This document shows positions 27,566 to 37,101 of a stretch of DNA of 64,000 bases, piece by piece. Position numbers and translations under genes: made by a program. Origin of the DNA: Acidovorax sp. Leaf160 (GTDB lineage Bacteria > Pseudomonadota > Gammaproteobacteria > Burkholderiales > Burkholderiaceae_C); NCBI RefSeq assembly GCF_001424265.1, contig NZ_LMOV01000012.1:29888-93887 (forward strand), in the 5' to 3' direction. Position 1 is the stretch's first letter; each line of letters opens with the position of its first letter. The notes under the pieces are model-generated. The model was not told the DNA's origin. It did no database searches and saw only the letters and a program-made list of their open reading frames with translations.

Positions 27566-28564
27566 TCACTCCACGGCGATGGCGGCCCGGTGGGCCAGCG
27601 CGCGGTAGCGGCTGATCTCCTGCTCCATCATCTGCCTAAAGGCCGGGGCGCCCAGGGCAACGGGTTCCATCCCCTGATTGCGCAGCTGGGCCTGCAGTGC
27701 CGGGTCGGCCATCAACGCCGTGGTTTCACGCGCCAGCCGATCCACGATGGGCTGGGGCGTGTTCCTAGGCGCCGACAGCGCGTACCAGCCGTCGAAGACT
27801 GCATCGGGAAGCTGCAGCTCGCCCATCGTCGGAATGCCTGGCAGCAGGCTGGCGCGGGTCGTTCCCACGATGCCGAGTGCGCGCAGCCTGCCCGACTTCA
27901 CGTGGGGTGCCACCGAGGCGACCGTGTCGACCGCCATCTCGATCTCTCCGCTCATGAGCGCCATGGCGCTCTGCGCGCTGCCTTTGTAGGGCACGTCCTG
28001 GAGCTGCACGCCGGCTGCAAGGGCGAAGAGTTCGCCGGCCAGATGCGGCGCGGAGCCCGGCCCGAAGGTGGCGTAGTGCACGGATCCGGGCCTGGCCTTC
28101 GCGGCGGCGATCAGGTCGCCCACCTGCCGCCAGGGCTTGTCGCTGCTGACCACCAGCACCAGCGGCGTTCGCGCGACGACCATGACCGGCGCCAGGTCGC
28201 GCAGCGGGTCGTAGGGCAGCTTGCTGCGCAGTGCCGGGTTGACGGTGTAGCTGGTCGAGCCCGACAGCAGCAGCGTGTAGCCGTCGGGCGCAGCCTTGGC
28301 GGCAGCGTCGGTGCCGATGATGGTCGAGGCGCCTGGACGGTTGTCGATCACGACCGGCTGCTGCAGCCGCTCGGCCAGCCGCTGGCCCACTGCGCGGGCC
28401 ACCAGATCGGTGCCGCCGCCGGGCGGGAACGGCACGATGAGCTTGATCGGGCGGACGGGCCATGGGCTGTCGGCCCGCGCGGCAGCAGGTGCCAGGCTGG
28501 CGCCGGCAGCGACTGCCAGCGCGGACGCGGCGGAGAGGGCGAAGCGGCGGCGGGAGAGGTGCAT
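27566..28564 (-). CDS. Bug-family (tripartite tricarboxylate) periplasmic binding protein
   Basis: Periplasmic solute receptor of 332 aa, of the large family expanded in Burkholderiales. The signal peptide starts MHLSRRRFALSAASALAV (Tat-like RRRFAL) and cleaves near ARA-DSP. The mature start WPVRPIKLIVPFPPGGGTDL is diagnostic. No TctA/TctB membrane genes are adjacent. It lies 28 bp after the M20 peptidase gene on the same strand, with a LysR regulator divergent beyond, so the three may handle one small amide or peptide-like compound; this is inferred. Confidence 0.92.
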   Translation of the reverse strand: MHLSRRRFALSAASALAVAAGASLAPAAARADSPWPVRPIKLIVPFPPGGGTDLVARAVGQRLAERLQQPVVIDNRPGASTIIGTDAAAKAAPDGYTLLLSGSTSYTVNPALRSKLPYDPLRDLAPVMVVARTPLVLVVSSDKPWRQVGDLIAAAKARPGSVHYATFGPGSAPHLAGELFALAAGVQLQDVPYKGSAQSAMALMSGEIEMAVDTVASVAPHVKSGRLRALGIVGTTRASLLPGIPTMGELQLPDAVFDGWYALSAPRNTPQPIVDRLARETTALMADPALQAQLRNQGMEPVALGAPAFRQMMEQEISRYRALAHRAAIAVE

Positions 28565-28592
28565 GGTGTGAGGGCTCGGCAGGGTTTCAGGA

Positions 28593-30037
28593 TCAGGCTG
28601 CGGGGGAGGCGGCAGAAGCGCCGGATGCGGCAGGGCGGGCGGGCCAGGGCGCTCCGCCGTGCGAGGCGGGCTCGCCCAGATCCCAGTAGAGGCCCGCCAT
28701 CACCCGCAAACCCTCGCGCACGACGGGGGCCAGCAGGTGTTCGTTGGGCGCGTGCTGGGCGCAGGCAGGGTACGAGTGCGGCACCCAGAGCGTGGGCAGT
28801 CCCAGCACGTGCGCAAACGCATCGTTGGGCAGGGAGCCCGCCAGGTTCGGAAGCACGTCGGGCCGCTGCCCCGCGCTGCGCTCGATGGAATGCTGTGCCC
28901 ATTGCGCCCAGGCGTGGTCGGGCTCCAGCCGCGTGGCCGCGCCCGACAGGGTGATCGCGACGTCGATGCCCTCGAAACCCTGGGCCGCCAGGTGGTCCTG
29001 CACTGTCTCTGCCAGCCGTTCCCAGGCCGTGCCCACCACGAAGCGCAGCTGGCAATGCACCACCGCCTCGCCCGGAATCGCATTGATCGGCCGCTGCGGG
29101 TTGCCGGCGCCCATGGCCAGTACCTCCAGCGTGTTCCAGCCCATCAGCCGTTCGGCTGGCGACAAACCCGGCTCGCCCCAGCCTTCGCTGAGCGCCGGGT
29201 CGTCGGCGCCACCGCCGATCGCGATGGGAGCGAGCGACTCGCGGACGGCGGGCGAGATCGGCGGTGGACGCAGCCCGGCGATGGTGATGCGGCCGCGCGT
29301 GTCGACCATCGACGCCACCGCGTTGCACAGCACGGTGGCCGGGTTGGCCAGCACGCCGCCCCAGTTGCCCGAGTGGAAGGCGCGCGCCCGCTCCTTCAGG
29401 CGCAGGGTGAAGTTGACGGCCCCGCGCGATCCGAGAAACAGGGTCGGCCGGGCTGTGCTCACGCGCGGGCCGTCGCTGGCGAGGAACACGTCGGCCCGCA
29501 GTGCCTGGCGCTGCTGCTCGCAGAAGGCATGCAGGCCCGGCGAGCCGGCCTCTTCGCCCATCTCGAACAGCCAGGTCAGGTTGTAGCCCAGCCGGCCCTG
29601 GCGCGACTGGAGCGTGGCCTGCAGCGCGCCGAGGTTCACCGTGTGCTGCCCCTTGTTGTCCGCCGTGCCCCGGCCGTAGAGCCGGTCACCCTCGGCCGTC
29701 AGCGCCCAGGGGCCCAGCCCTTCGCGCCAGGCGGCATCCTGGCCGCTGACGACATCGCCATGGCCATAGCCCAGCACCGTCGGCAGATCGGGGTGCTCCA
29801 CGCGCCGGGCGATCAGGAACGGGCCGCCCTGCGGCACCGGATTGGGCAGCACCCGGCAGTCGAACCCCAGCGATTCGAGTGGCGACACCAGTGCATCGCG
29901 CAGGTAGGCCTCCAAGGCGGGGGTGACGGTGCCGGTGTCGCTTTCGGTGCGCAGTGCCACCCGGCGCTGCAAGTCCGAGAAGAATGCCCGTCGTCGAAGT
30001 AGGTGCTGGCGAGATCGAGCGCGTGCTGGCGTGGCAT
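28593..30037 (-). pseudogene. M20-family metallopeptidase, apparent frameshift near its 5' end
   Basis: ArgE/DapE-type zinc hydrolase. The main frame covers FSDLQRRVALRTES to the C-terminus, with the metal ligands in GYGHGDVV, YGRGTADNKGQHT and the catalytic Glu pair in FEMGEEAGSPGL. The expected N-terminus MPRQHALDLASTYFDDG starts at ATG 30037 but is in another frame; the two join at a CCC run (GGG on the coding strand) at 29987-29989. One extra base there would restore a protein of about 480 aa. This is either a real inactivating deletion or a sequencing error in a G run. It is cotranscribed with the Bug-type gene. Confidence 0.75.
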
Positions 30038-30200
30038 GAGGCTTCCTGACATGGAATGCTGCTGGGGAGGTGGGAATAAAAGCCCTGAGCTGCATTGCGG
30101 GAAGTGCTGTTTTTGCAGGGGGGTGTTGCCTGCAAGGCAACACGGAGCGTGGCAGGCCACAATCGGGCCATCGCTTGACTGCCTTGCTGCCCACGCTCCC

Positions 30201-31181
30201 ATGGCTTGCCCGCCCCTGCTCAGCACACCCATGCGCCACTTCCTGGAAGTGGCCCAGGCCGGCTCGGTCCATCGCGCCGCCACCCGGCTGTTCGTGGCGC
30301 CGTCGGCGGTGAGCCGGCAGATCGCCAAGCTGGAAGACGGGCTGGGCACGCCCCTCTTCGAGCGGCAGTCGCGCGGCATGGTGCTCACCGCCGCGGGCCA
30401 GCGGCTGGCCGGGCATCTGCGGCATGTGGTTCTGGACGCCGAACAGGTGCTCGACCAGGTGCGCCACCTGGGGCGGCAGTCCGCGGCCCGGGTGCGGGTG
30501 TGCTGCACCGAGGGCTTCGCGTCCGGCTTCATGCCCGCGTTCATGCAGGCGTTCATGGCCGACACCCCCGGCAGCCAGATCGAGCTGCTGGTCGGCTCTC
30601 CGGACGAGGTGGCCGGGTGGGTCCTGCGGGGCGACGCGGACATCGGCCTCAAGTACGCGGTGGCGCCCGAGCCGGGGCTGCGCGTGGCCCACGCCGCCCA
30701 GGCCCCGGTGATGGCCGTCATGGCGCCCGACCATCCCCTGGCCGGGCGCTCGGTGGTCACGTTGCCGGAGGTGGTGGGCTATCCGCTGCTGGTCGGCAGC
30801 CAGGGCATGACGGCCAGGCAGCTGTTCGACCTGGCCTGCAGCGCGCGGGGCTTGCGCTACACGCCCGTGTTCGTCAGCAATTTCTCGTCGGTCATGCTGC
30901 CCCTGCTGCGTTCGCCTCAGGTGCTGCTGTCCGGCCTGCTCACGGTGCACCACCTGCTGTCGGCGGGCCAGGCGGTGGTGCGGCCGTTCGACGAGCCGGT
31001 GCTGACGCAGCGCCGCCTGCTGGTGCTGGCGCTGGAAGGCCGCACCCTGTCAGGCCCCGTGGCGGCCTGCATCGAGCGCATGATCGACTTCGTGGGCCGC
31101 CATTCCGGCGAGCCTGCCGCGCCGGCCAGCGCTGCCGGCCCCTTGCGCGCAGGCCCCGATGCGGCAACGCCGCAGGGATGA
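30201..31181 (+). CDS. LysR-family transcription regulator
   Basis: Regulator of 326 aa with an N-terminal winged helix (MRHFLEVAQAGSVHRAATRL, then APSAVSRQIAKLEDGLGTPLF) and a C-terminal effector domain of the periplasmic-binding-protein fold (RVRVCCTEGFASGFMPAFM, then GQAVVRPFDEPVLTQRR). It is divergent from the M20/Bug gene pair, the usual place for a LysR activator of a catabolic operon. The ATG at 30201 places the winged helix about ten residues in. The 163-bp gap to the M20 start has no clear T-N11-A box I can be sure of. Confidence 0.9.
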   Translation: MACPPLLSTPMRHFLEVAQAGSVHRAATRLFVAPSAVSRQIAKLEDGLGTPLFERQSRGMVLTAAGQRLAGHLRHVVLDAEQVLDQVRHLGRQSAARVRVCCTEGFASGFMPAFMQAFMADTPGSQIELLVGSPDEVAGWVLRGDADIGLKYAVAPEPGLRVAHAAQAPVMAVMAPDHPLAGRSVVTLPEVVGYPLLVGSQGMTARQLFDLACSARGLRYTPVFVSNFSSVMLPLLRSPQVLLSGLLTVHHLLSAGQAVVRPFDEPVLTQRRLLVLALEGRTLSGPVAACIERMIDFVGRHSGEPAAPASAAGPLRAGPDAATPQG

Positions 31182-31260
31182 CCTGCCCGGGCCGGGGCGC
31201 CGGCACCGGCGGGCCGCGATGCGGATGACATAATCGTTTCAGTCTTTTTCTCCCCTCCGT

Positions 31261-32913
31261 ATGTCACTCGTCATCAGCATCGCCCAGTTCAACTTCATCG
31301 TGGGCGATTTGCAGGGCAACGCCCAGAAGATCATCCAGGCCGCCCGCGACGCGCATGCTGCCGGCGCCCGCCTGCTGCTGACGCCCGAGCTGGCCCTGTG
31401 CGGCTACGCGGCGGAAGACCTGTTCCTGCGTCCCGCGTTCCTGGCGGCCAGCGATGCGGCGCTGGGCGAAGTGGCGCGCGGCACGGCCGATCTGGAGGGG
31501 CTCGCCATCGTGGTCGGCCATCCGCAACGCCTGCCTGACGACCCCGCCGGCCGCTGCGCCAACGCCGCCAGCGTGGTGCGCGCGGGCCGCATCGAGCAGA
31601 CCTACGCCAAGCAGGAACTGCCCAACTACCAGGTGTTCGATGAACGCCGCTATTTCACGCCCGGCTCCGGCACCTGCGTGTTCGAGGTCGAAGGCTTGCG
31701 CATCGGACTGCTGATCTGCGAGGACGCCTGGTTTCCGGGCCCGGCGCGGCGTGCCGCCGAGGCCGGGGCGCAGCTGCTCGTGAGCATCAATGCGTCGCCG
31801 TTCCACGCCGGCAAAAGCTCCGAGCGCGAGCAGATCATGCGCGACCGCGTCACGGAAACGGGTCTGCCACTGCTCTACGCCCACCTGGTCGGCGGCCAGG
31901 ACGAGGTGGTGTTCGAGGGCCGATCGTTCGCGCTGAACGCCGACGGATTCATCGCCTTGCGAGCGCCCGGTTTCGAGGAAAAACTGGTGCTGGCGCAGGT
32001 GGAATCTACGCAGGGCGCTATAAAAATAATAGCCGACGTGGCGCCGGTGCCTCCGCTGGAGGCCGATCTCTGGTCGGCCCTGGTGCTGGGCGTGCGCGAC
32101 TACGTGGGCAAGAACGGCTTTCCAGGCGCACTGCTGGGCCTGTCGGGCGGCATCGATTCCGCGCTGGTGCTGGCGGTCGCCGTCGACGCGCTGGGCGCCG
32201 ACAAGGTGCGCGCGGTGATGATGCCGTCGCCCTACACGGCGGACATCAGCTGGATCGATGCCCGCGACATGGCCGAGCGCCTGCACGTGCGCTACGACGA
32301 GATCTCCATCGCGCCGCAGTTCGAGGCCTTCCAGGCGGCGCTCGCGGGCGAATTCGCCGGCTTGCCCGAAGACGCCACGGAAGAGAACCTGCAGGCGCGC
32401 ATTCGCGGCACGCTGCTGATGGCGCTTTCCAACAAGTTTGGCGCCATCGTGCTCACCACCGGCAACAAGAGCGAGATGGCGACGGGCTACTGCACGCTGT
32501 ATGGCGACATGGCGGGTGGCTTTGCCGTCATCAAGGATGTGCCCAAGACCCAGGTGTTCGCCCTGGCGCGCTGGCGCAACGCCAACGACCCCTTCGGCAC
32601 GGGCGCAAGCCCCATTCCCGAGCGCATCATCACGCGGCCGCCCAGCGCCGAACTGCGGCCCGACCAGACCGACCAGGACAGCCTGCCGCCCTACGAGGTG
32701 CTCGATGCCATCGTGGCGCGGTACATGGAGGGCGACGAGCCCATCGAGTCCATCATCGAAGACGGCTACGACCGGGCCGATGTCGAACGCGTCACCCGGC
32801 TCATCAAGCTCAACGAATACAAGCGCCGCCAGGCGCCGGTGGGCATCCGGGTCACGCGCCGCAGCTTCGGCAAGGACTGGCGCTATCCCATCACCAGCCG
32901 CTTTCGCGCCTGA
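31261..32913 (+). CDS. nadE: Glutamine-dependent NAD+ synthase
   Basis: Last step of NAD synthesis, using glutamine as nitrogen donor; 550 aa. The N-terminal glutaminase (nitrilase fold) shows the Glu-Lys-Cys triad in TPELALCGY, TYAKQELPNYQ and LLICEDAWF. The C-terminal synthetase has the PP-loop GLSGGIDSALVLAV near 294 and TTGNKSEMATGYCTLYGDMAGG near 399. Residues about 252-269 overlap a degenerate dispersed element just before the synthetase domain. glnB follows on the same strand after 91 bp. Confidence 0.96.
   Translation: MSLVISIAQFNFIVGDLQGNAQKIIQAARDAHAAGARLLLTPELALCGYAAEDLFLRPAFLAASDAALGEVARGTADLEGLAIVVGHPQRLPDDPAGRCANAASVVRAGRIEQTYAKQELPNYQVFDERRYFTPGSGTCVFEVEGLRIGLLICEDAWFPGPARRAAEAGAQLLVSINASPFHAGKSSEREQIMRDRVTETGLPLLYAHLVGGQDEVVFEGRSFALNADGFIALRAPGFEEKLVLAQVESTQGAIKIIADVAPVPPLEADLWSALVLGVRDYVGKNGFPGALLGLSGGIDSALVLAVAVDALGADKVRAVMMPSPYTADISWIDARDMAERLHVRYDEISIAPQFEAFQAALAGEFAGLPEDATEENLQARIRGTLLMALSNKFGAIVLTTGNKSEMATGYCTLYGDMAGGFAVIKDVPKTQVFALARWRNANDPFGTGASPIPERIITRPPSAELRPDQTDQDSLPPYEVLDAIVARYMEGDEPIESIIEDGYDRADVERVTRLIKLNEYKRRQAPVGIRVTRRSFGKDWRYPITSRFRA
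32017..32067 (+). repeat. GCTAT/ATAGC dispersed element, copy E, partial, inside nadE
   Basis: GCTATAAAAATAATAGC (32017-32033) is the palindromic half; CCGCTGGAGGCCGAT at 32053-32067 resembles the second half. The second half may also be conserved NadE coding sequence, so this copy is less certain. Confidence 0.5.
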
Positions 32914-32931
32914 CACCCGCAGGCCATCCTT

Positions 32932-32960
32932 GCACCCGCACCCGCACCCGCACCCGCACT
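32932..32960 (+). repeat. Hexamer GCACCC tandem repeat
   Basis: Four perfect GCACCC units and a partial fifth in the 91 bp between nadE and glnB. Confidence 0.85.
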
Positions 32961-32962
32961 AG

Positions 32963-33343
<381 letters not shown>

Positions 33344-33439
33344 TCCTGTCGCGGGCCGTCGCTCCCTCGGGCGGCGCGGCCCCCGCGGCTGTTCGTCAAT
33401 GGTGGCGCTGGGGACCGTGTGCCCTGCCGGCCGCCCGGC

Positions 33440-34033
33440 TCAGATGACTTCGCGCAGGTTGCCGGAGTCTTGCGGGTAGCCCGCCTCCTGGATGAGCCGG
33501 GCCAGAAGCGGCTCGACCTCGGTCTGCGTGGCGAGCAGGCCCATCTGCCAGTCGCTCATCAACCCGTTCTTCACGCTGGTCTGCAGGAAGCTCAGCAGCC
33601 CGTCGTAGTAACCATCGACGTTGAGCAGGCCCAGCGGCTTGTCGTGGTAGCCCAGCTGCCGCCAGGTCCAGACCTCGAACAGTTCCTCGAAGGTGCCGAT
33701 CCCGCCGGGCAGGGCGACGAAGGCATCGCAGCGCTCGGCCATCATGGCCTTGCGTTCGTGCATGCTGGTGACGACGTGCAGCTCGTCGCACTGCTGGTTG
33801 GCCAGTTCCTTGTCCACCAGCGCCTGTGGAATGACGCCCACCACCCGCCCGCCCGCGAGGCGCGTTGCCTCGGCCACGGTGCCCATCAGGCCGCTGCGGC
33901 CGCCGCCATACACCAGCTGCCCTCCATGCTCTCCGATCCAGCGGCCGACATCGGTGGCCGCGTGGGCGAAGCGGGGGTTCTCTCCGGCGCGGGAGCCGAG
34001 ATAGACGCAGAGGGAAAATGCGGGATCAGCCAT
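33440..34033 (-). CDS. LOG-family protein (TIGR00730), nucleotide phosphoribohydrolase
   Basis: Predicted to hydrolyse nucleoside 5'-monophosphates to base and ribose phosphate, as in cytokinin-activating LOG enzymes; 197 aa. The N-terminus has CVYLGSRAGENPRF, followed by YGGGRSGLMG and the signature PGGIGTFEELFEVWTW near 108-123. It overlaps the dgkA stop by 8 bp, so the two form a minus-strand pair with dgkA upstream. Confidence 0.9.
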   Translation of the reverse strand: MADPAFSLCVYLGSRAGENPRFAHAATDVGRWIGEHGGQLVYGGGRSGLMGTVAEATRLAGGRVVGVIPQALVDKELANQQCDELHVVTSMHERKAMMAERCDAFVALPGGIGTFEELFEVWTWRQLGYHDKPLGLLNVDGYYDGLLSFLQTSVKNGLMSDWQMGLLATQTEVEPLLARLIQEAGYPQDSGNLREVI

Positions 34034-34445
34034 GGACGAAAAACCTTTGGTAGAGCGCTGCCGCCCAGACGCCCGAGCACATCAGCAGACTCAACAGCAC
34101 CGCTGCGCTGCCCAGGTCCTTGGCACGCTTGGAAAGCGCATGCAGTTCAGGGCCGACGCGGTCGATGGCTGCCTCGATGCCGGAGTTGAGCAGTTCGGTG
34201 ATCAGCACCAGCATCACCACGCCGGCCAGCAGGGCGACCTCCACCCAGCCGCGCCCCACCACGAAGGCGGCGGGCAGCAGCACGAAGGCGATGCAGCTCT
34301 CGGTGCGAAATGCCTTTTCGCTCCACCCTGCGCGCAGGCCCTGCAGCGAATAGCCGGTGGCGTGCCAGACGCGGCGGATGCCGGTGCGGGCTTTGTGCGG
34401 ATGCGGTGAATGCGGTGGATGCGGAAGGGTGGACATGGTCGGCAA
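34026..34445 (-). CDS. dgkA: Diacylglycerol kinase
   Basis: Small inner-membrane enzyme that recycles diacylglycerol to phosphatidic acid; 139 aa, three membrane helices. The family core is SEKAFRTESC near 42, then ELLNSGIEAAIDRVGPELH and SKRAKDLGSAAV with the conserved Glu and Asn. The N-terminal 20 residues are His/Pro-rich. An alternative ATG is three codons in (34436). The LOG gene overlaps its end by 8 bp. Confidence 0.92.
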   Translation of the reverse strand: MPTMSTLPHPPHSPHPHKARTGIRRVWHATGYSLQGLRAGWSEKAFRTESCIAFVLLPAAFVVGRGWVEVALLAGVVMLVLITELLNSGIEAAIDRVGPELHALSKRAKDLGSAAVLLSLLMCSGVWAAALYQRFFVHG

Positions 34446-34488
34446 GAGCGCTATTTTGGCGCAGAGTGGTGGCGCCGGAGTGGAAGCC

Positions 34489-34525
34489 CGGTGAGAACCG
34501 GTGAAGACCGGCGAAGACCGGTGTC
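34489..34525. repeat. Short 10-bp tandem repeat
   Basis: Three and a half imperfect copies of CGGTGAAGAC (CGGTGAGAAC, CGGTGAAGAC, CGGCGAAGAC, CGGTG...) in the gap between dgkA and the RDD gene. No further signal seen there. Confidence 0.6.
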
Positions 34526-34574
34526 CCTGCCCGTCGGGCTCCAGGCCACTCTGGGGGGGGCGGGGCGGGCCCCC

Positions 34575-35153
34575 TCAGCGCTTGCGGGGCGGCAGTTGAA
34601 AGTGCACCAGCCGGGTGCCGGCGAGGGCGTCGTGCCAGAACTGGCCTTCCGGATGGAAGCGGCTGAGCAGAGCCCAGACCGCCACCCAGCCCAGCAAGAT
34701 CACCGTGGACTCGGCGCCCGAGAGCTGGAACGGGGCCATGGCCGCCAGAGGAGGCAGAAACCAGAGCCAGCTGAAAACGTAGCGCAGCAGCGCGCGGCGC
34801 TGGCTGATGGGCCGGCCGTCCCGGCCCACGATGCGGATGTGCCAGGTTTTCATGGCGAGGGTCTGACCGCGCGCCCAGAACCAGGTGAAGTAGATGCCGA
34901 ACACGATGAACAGAAAGCCCTGCAGTGCATGCCGGTTGTCGAGCGCGTTGCGGGTCTGGCTCAGGGTTCCGAACAGATAGCCGGCGATGAACACCACGCC
35001 GAACATCAGCATGCCTTCGTACAGCCAGCAGGCCATGCGGCGCAGGAGCGGAGGCGTCGTGCCCTGCAGGGCCGACCGGGCGGCTTCGGCGGGCGAGGGG
35101 ACGGCAGGCTGCGTCGTTGTGCCCTCGGATGCAGGAGGAAGAGGCACGGGCAT
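34575..35153 (-). CDS. RDD-family membrane protein
   Basis: Polytopic membrane protein of 192 aa. After an N-terminal tail rich in Pro/Ala, the RDD domain starts LLRRMACWLYEGMLMFGVVF, with the Arg typical of helix 1. Then come FTWFWARGQTLAMKTWHIRIVGRDG (the second conserved part) and further hydrophobic segments. Some RDD proteins are Na+/H+ antiporters, but most are unassigned. It is the last gene of the minus-strand set sigma factor, DUF3619, DUF3106, RDD. Confidence 0.87.
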   Translation of the reverse strand: MPVPLPPASEGTTTQPAVPSPAEAARSALQGTTPPLLRRMACWLYEGMLMFGVVFIAGYLFGTLSQTRNALDNRHALQGFLFIVFGIYFTWFWARGQTLAMKTWHIRIVGRDGRPISQRRALLRYVFSWLWFLPPLAAMAPFQLSGAESTVILLGWVAVWALLSRFHPEGQFWHDALAGTRLVHFQLPPRKR

Positions 35154-35193
35154 GCGGCAGTGGGAGGCAGGGCAGGCGAGCGGGGGCGCCGGC

Positions 35194-36081
35194 TTACTGC
35201 GGTGGATGGATGGGCGTGAAGTCCCGGTCCACTGGTGCCGCCGAAGTCTCCGAGGCACTGGCGGCTGGCGGCAGCGGCTGCGCCACCGCCGAGGGCACGT
35301 TCACCGGCGCCGTCTCCACCAGCCCGGGCGAGGAAAAGGGCGGCGACGAGGAGGAGGAAGCGGGTGCCAGCACCGGCAGGGCCTGCGGCGAGTGGAAGGC
35401 GCTCACGGGTGGAATCTTGGGCGGGTTGGCCGGGCTGGCGGCGGTCACTGCCGCGGCAGCGGGCACCTTGGCCAGCTTGCGCGGCGACACCGGGTGCAGC
35501 GACAGCGCCGCGCCGTCCGCCTTGGGCGCGGCCCTTGCCGCGAGCCTGTTCTTCTCTTCGGCGCTCAGCGCCTGGTAGGCCTCCCATTGGGCCCGCTTGC
35601 TGTCGGGCGCCAGCCTGGCCGTGGCTGCGTAATTGAACCGCGCCTGGCTGCGCTGCTGGGTGCTGAGGCTGGCCCACACGGTCATGCGCTCGACCATCTT
35701 GGCTTGCTCTTCGGCAGAGAGCGAGCGGAAGCTGCCGGCCAGGTTGATCCAATGGCGCTTCTGCGCTTCGCTGAGCACGGGCCAGCGTTCGGCCAGCGGC
35801 GCCAGCGCCTGGCGTTGGGCGGAGGTGAGCTCGTTCCAGCCGGGGCCCACGGGCTCGGCGGGTTCGGGGGTGCTCACGCGCCGAACGGCGGGCGGGGCGG
35901 CCGAAGCGCTGCGCGCCTTGGCATGCTGCGATGCCAGCGCTTCCGCCGGCACGGCCGTGCCCGGCGCGGTGCGCACCTGCGCGATGACCTGCCAGCCCCC
36001 GTAGGCGAGGCCACCCAGCAATGCAAAAGCCAGCACGGCGGCTGGCAGGATGCGGGGAGCGTCAGACGGGCTGAGGGGCAT
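35194..36081 (-). CDS. DUF3106 protein with one N-terminal membrane helix
   Basis: Protein of 295 aa, probably anchored with its bulk in the periplasm: a hydrophobic segment (ILPAAVLAFALLGGLAYGGW) at about 11-30. The DUF3106 core has WNELTSAQRQALAPLAERWP, QKRHWINLAGSFRSLSAEEQ and RMTVWASLSTQQRSQAR, a repeated Leu-Ser-x-x-Gln helical pattern. The second half is low-complexity Ala/Pro/Ser. It lies 10 bp after DUF3619. Function is unknown; position suggests a role in sigma-factor signalling. Confidence 0.85.
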   Translation of the reverse strand: MPLSPSDAPRILPAAVLAFALLGGLAYGGWQVIAQVRTAPGTAVPAEALASQHAKARSASAAPPAVRRVSTPEPAEPVGPGWNELTSAQRQALAPLAERWPVLSEAQKRHWINLAGSFRSLSAEEQAKMVERMTVWASLSTQQRSQARFNYAATARLAPDSKRAQWEAYQALSAEEKNRLAARAAPKADGAALSLHPVSPRKLAKVPAAAAVTAASPANPPKIPPVSAFHSPQALPVLAPASSSSSPPFSSPGLVETAPVNVPSAVAQPLPPAASASETSAAPVDRDFTPIHPPQ

Positions 36082-36091
36082 GCAGATCGAA

Positions 36092-36544
36092 TCAGCGGCT
36101 GTTGTCAGCCGTCTTGAGGAATTGGAGGAAACCAGGGTCGGTATAGGCGGAAGGAGGCAGGTCGTCGGTCAGCAGGGCCGTGTCGACCTCGGCGATCTCG
36201 TGCGCGATGTGCTCGTCCTGCGCGATGTTGATGAACACCAGGCCCACCACCAGTGCCGTGAGGGGCGCCGCAGAAATCAGCGCGCGCCACCAGTTGCCGC
36301 CTTCGCCGCCCCAGCCAAGGGTAGCACTGCCGCCGGAAGACACCATGACAGGTGCGGCAACCGTCTGGCGAACCGGTACGACTGCCGGCTTGCGGCGCTT
36401 GTCCAGGGCCTGCACGCGCGCGGCGCGCAGCCGCTCGGTGATGTCGTAGGGCAACCCGTCGGTGCCTTCATTGAGGCGCGCGGTCACACGGCGCGCGAAA
36501 CGGTCGGCGGCCAGCTCTGCGGAAGCGGAAGGGGTGCGGTTCAT
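36092..36544 (-). CDS. DUF3619 protein, possible anti-sigma factor
   Basis: Protein of 150 aa with a charged N-terminal cytoplasmic region (FARRVTARLNEGTDGLPYDITERLRAAR, read as two stretches), one membrane helix (ALISAAPLTALVVGLVFINIA, about 95-115) and about 35 residues outside. Its ATG overlaps the sigma-factor stop by 4 bp (ATGA). Size, single helix and coupling to a sigma gene are what an anti-sigma factor would show; that role is an inference, since DUF3619 has no proven function known to me. Confidence 0.82.
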   Translation of the reverse strand: MNRTPSASAELAADRFARRVTARLNEGTDGLPYDITERLRAARVQALDKRRKPAVVPVRQTVAAPVMVSSGGSATLGWGGEGGNWWRALISAAPLTALVVGLVFINIAQDEHIAHEIAEVDTALLTDDLPPSAYTDPGFLQFLKTADNSR

Positions 36545-37101
36545 AGTTCTATTCCTTTGGCCTTCAGTGCCTTGCCCAGGGTCTGGACCGCTCGGAAGCA
36601 ATGCGTCTTCACGCTGCCTTCCGAGCAACCCATGGCCGCTGCGGTTTCTGCAACATCCATTTCCTCCCAGTAACGCATCAGGAATGCCTCTCGTTGACGA
36701 GGGGGCAGTTCATGTATCTCGGATTCGATGTCGCGAAACACCTGGGCACGGCGGGCGAGGTCCTCGGCACTGTGGGCCATCTCGTTGCCGGCGTAGGTTT
36801 CGAGCAGGTCGAAGTCTCCGCCCTCGTCGTCCGGCCCCTCGAAATCGCTCATGCTCGAAAACAGGGCATTGCGCGTTTTTTGCCGCCGGAACCAGTCGAG
36901 CGTGCAGTTCGAGAGGATGCGCTGGAACAGCATCGGCAACTCGTTGGCCGGTTTGTCGCCGTAGTGTTCCGCCAGCTTGAGCATGCTGTCCTGAACGATG
37001 TCCAGTGCGGATTCCTCATTGCGTACGTGATAGAGCGAGCGCTTGAATGCACGCTTTTCGACGCTTTTGAGGAAATCGGACAGTTCTCGTTCGGTGGCCA
37101 A
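36541..37101 (-). CDS. RNA polymerase sigma factor, ECF / RpoE-like
   Basis: Sigma-70 region 2 and 4 protein of about 186 aa. Region 2 reads ALDIVQDSMLKLAEHYGDKP and CTLDWFRRQKTRNAL. Region 4 reads LPPRQREAFLMRYWEEMDVAETAAAMGCSEGSVKTH. There is no in-frame ATG near the conserved start; I chose TTG at 37101, giving LATERELSDFLKSVEKRAFK, although an upstream TTG at 37182 is possible. A CATAAT -10 box on the minus strand lies at 37191-37196. The stop overlaps the DUF3619 start. Confidence 0.87.
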   Translation of the reverse strand: MATERELSDFLKSVEKRAFKRSLYHVRNEESALDIVQDSMLKLAEHYGDKPANELPMLFQRILSNCTLDWFRRQKTRNALFSSMSDFEGPDDEGGDFDLLETYAGNEMAHSAEDLARRAQVFRDIESEIHELPPRQREAFLMRYWEEMDVAETAAAMGCSEGSVKTHCFRAVQTLGKALKAKGIEL

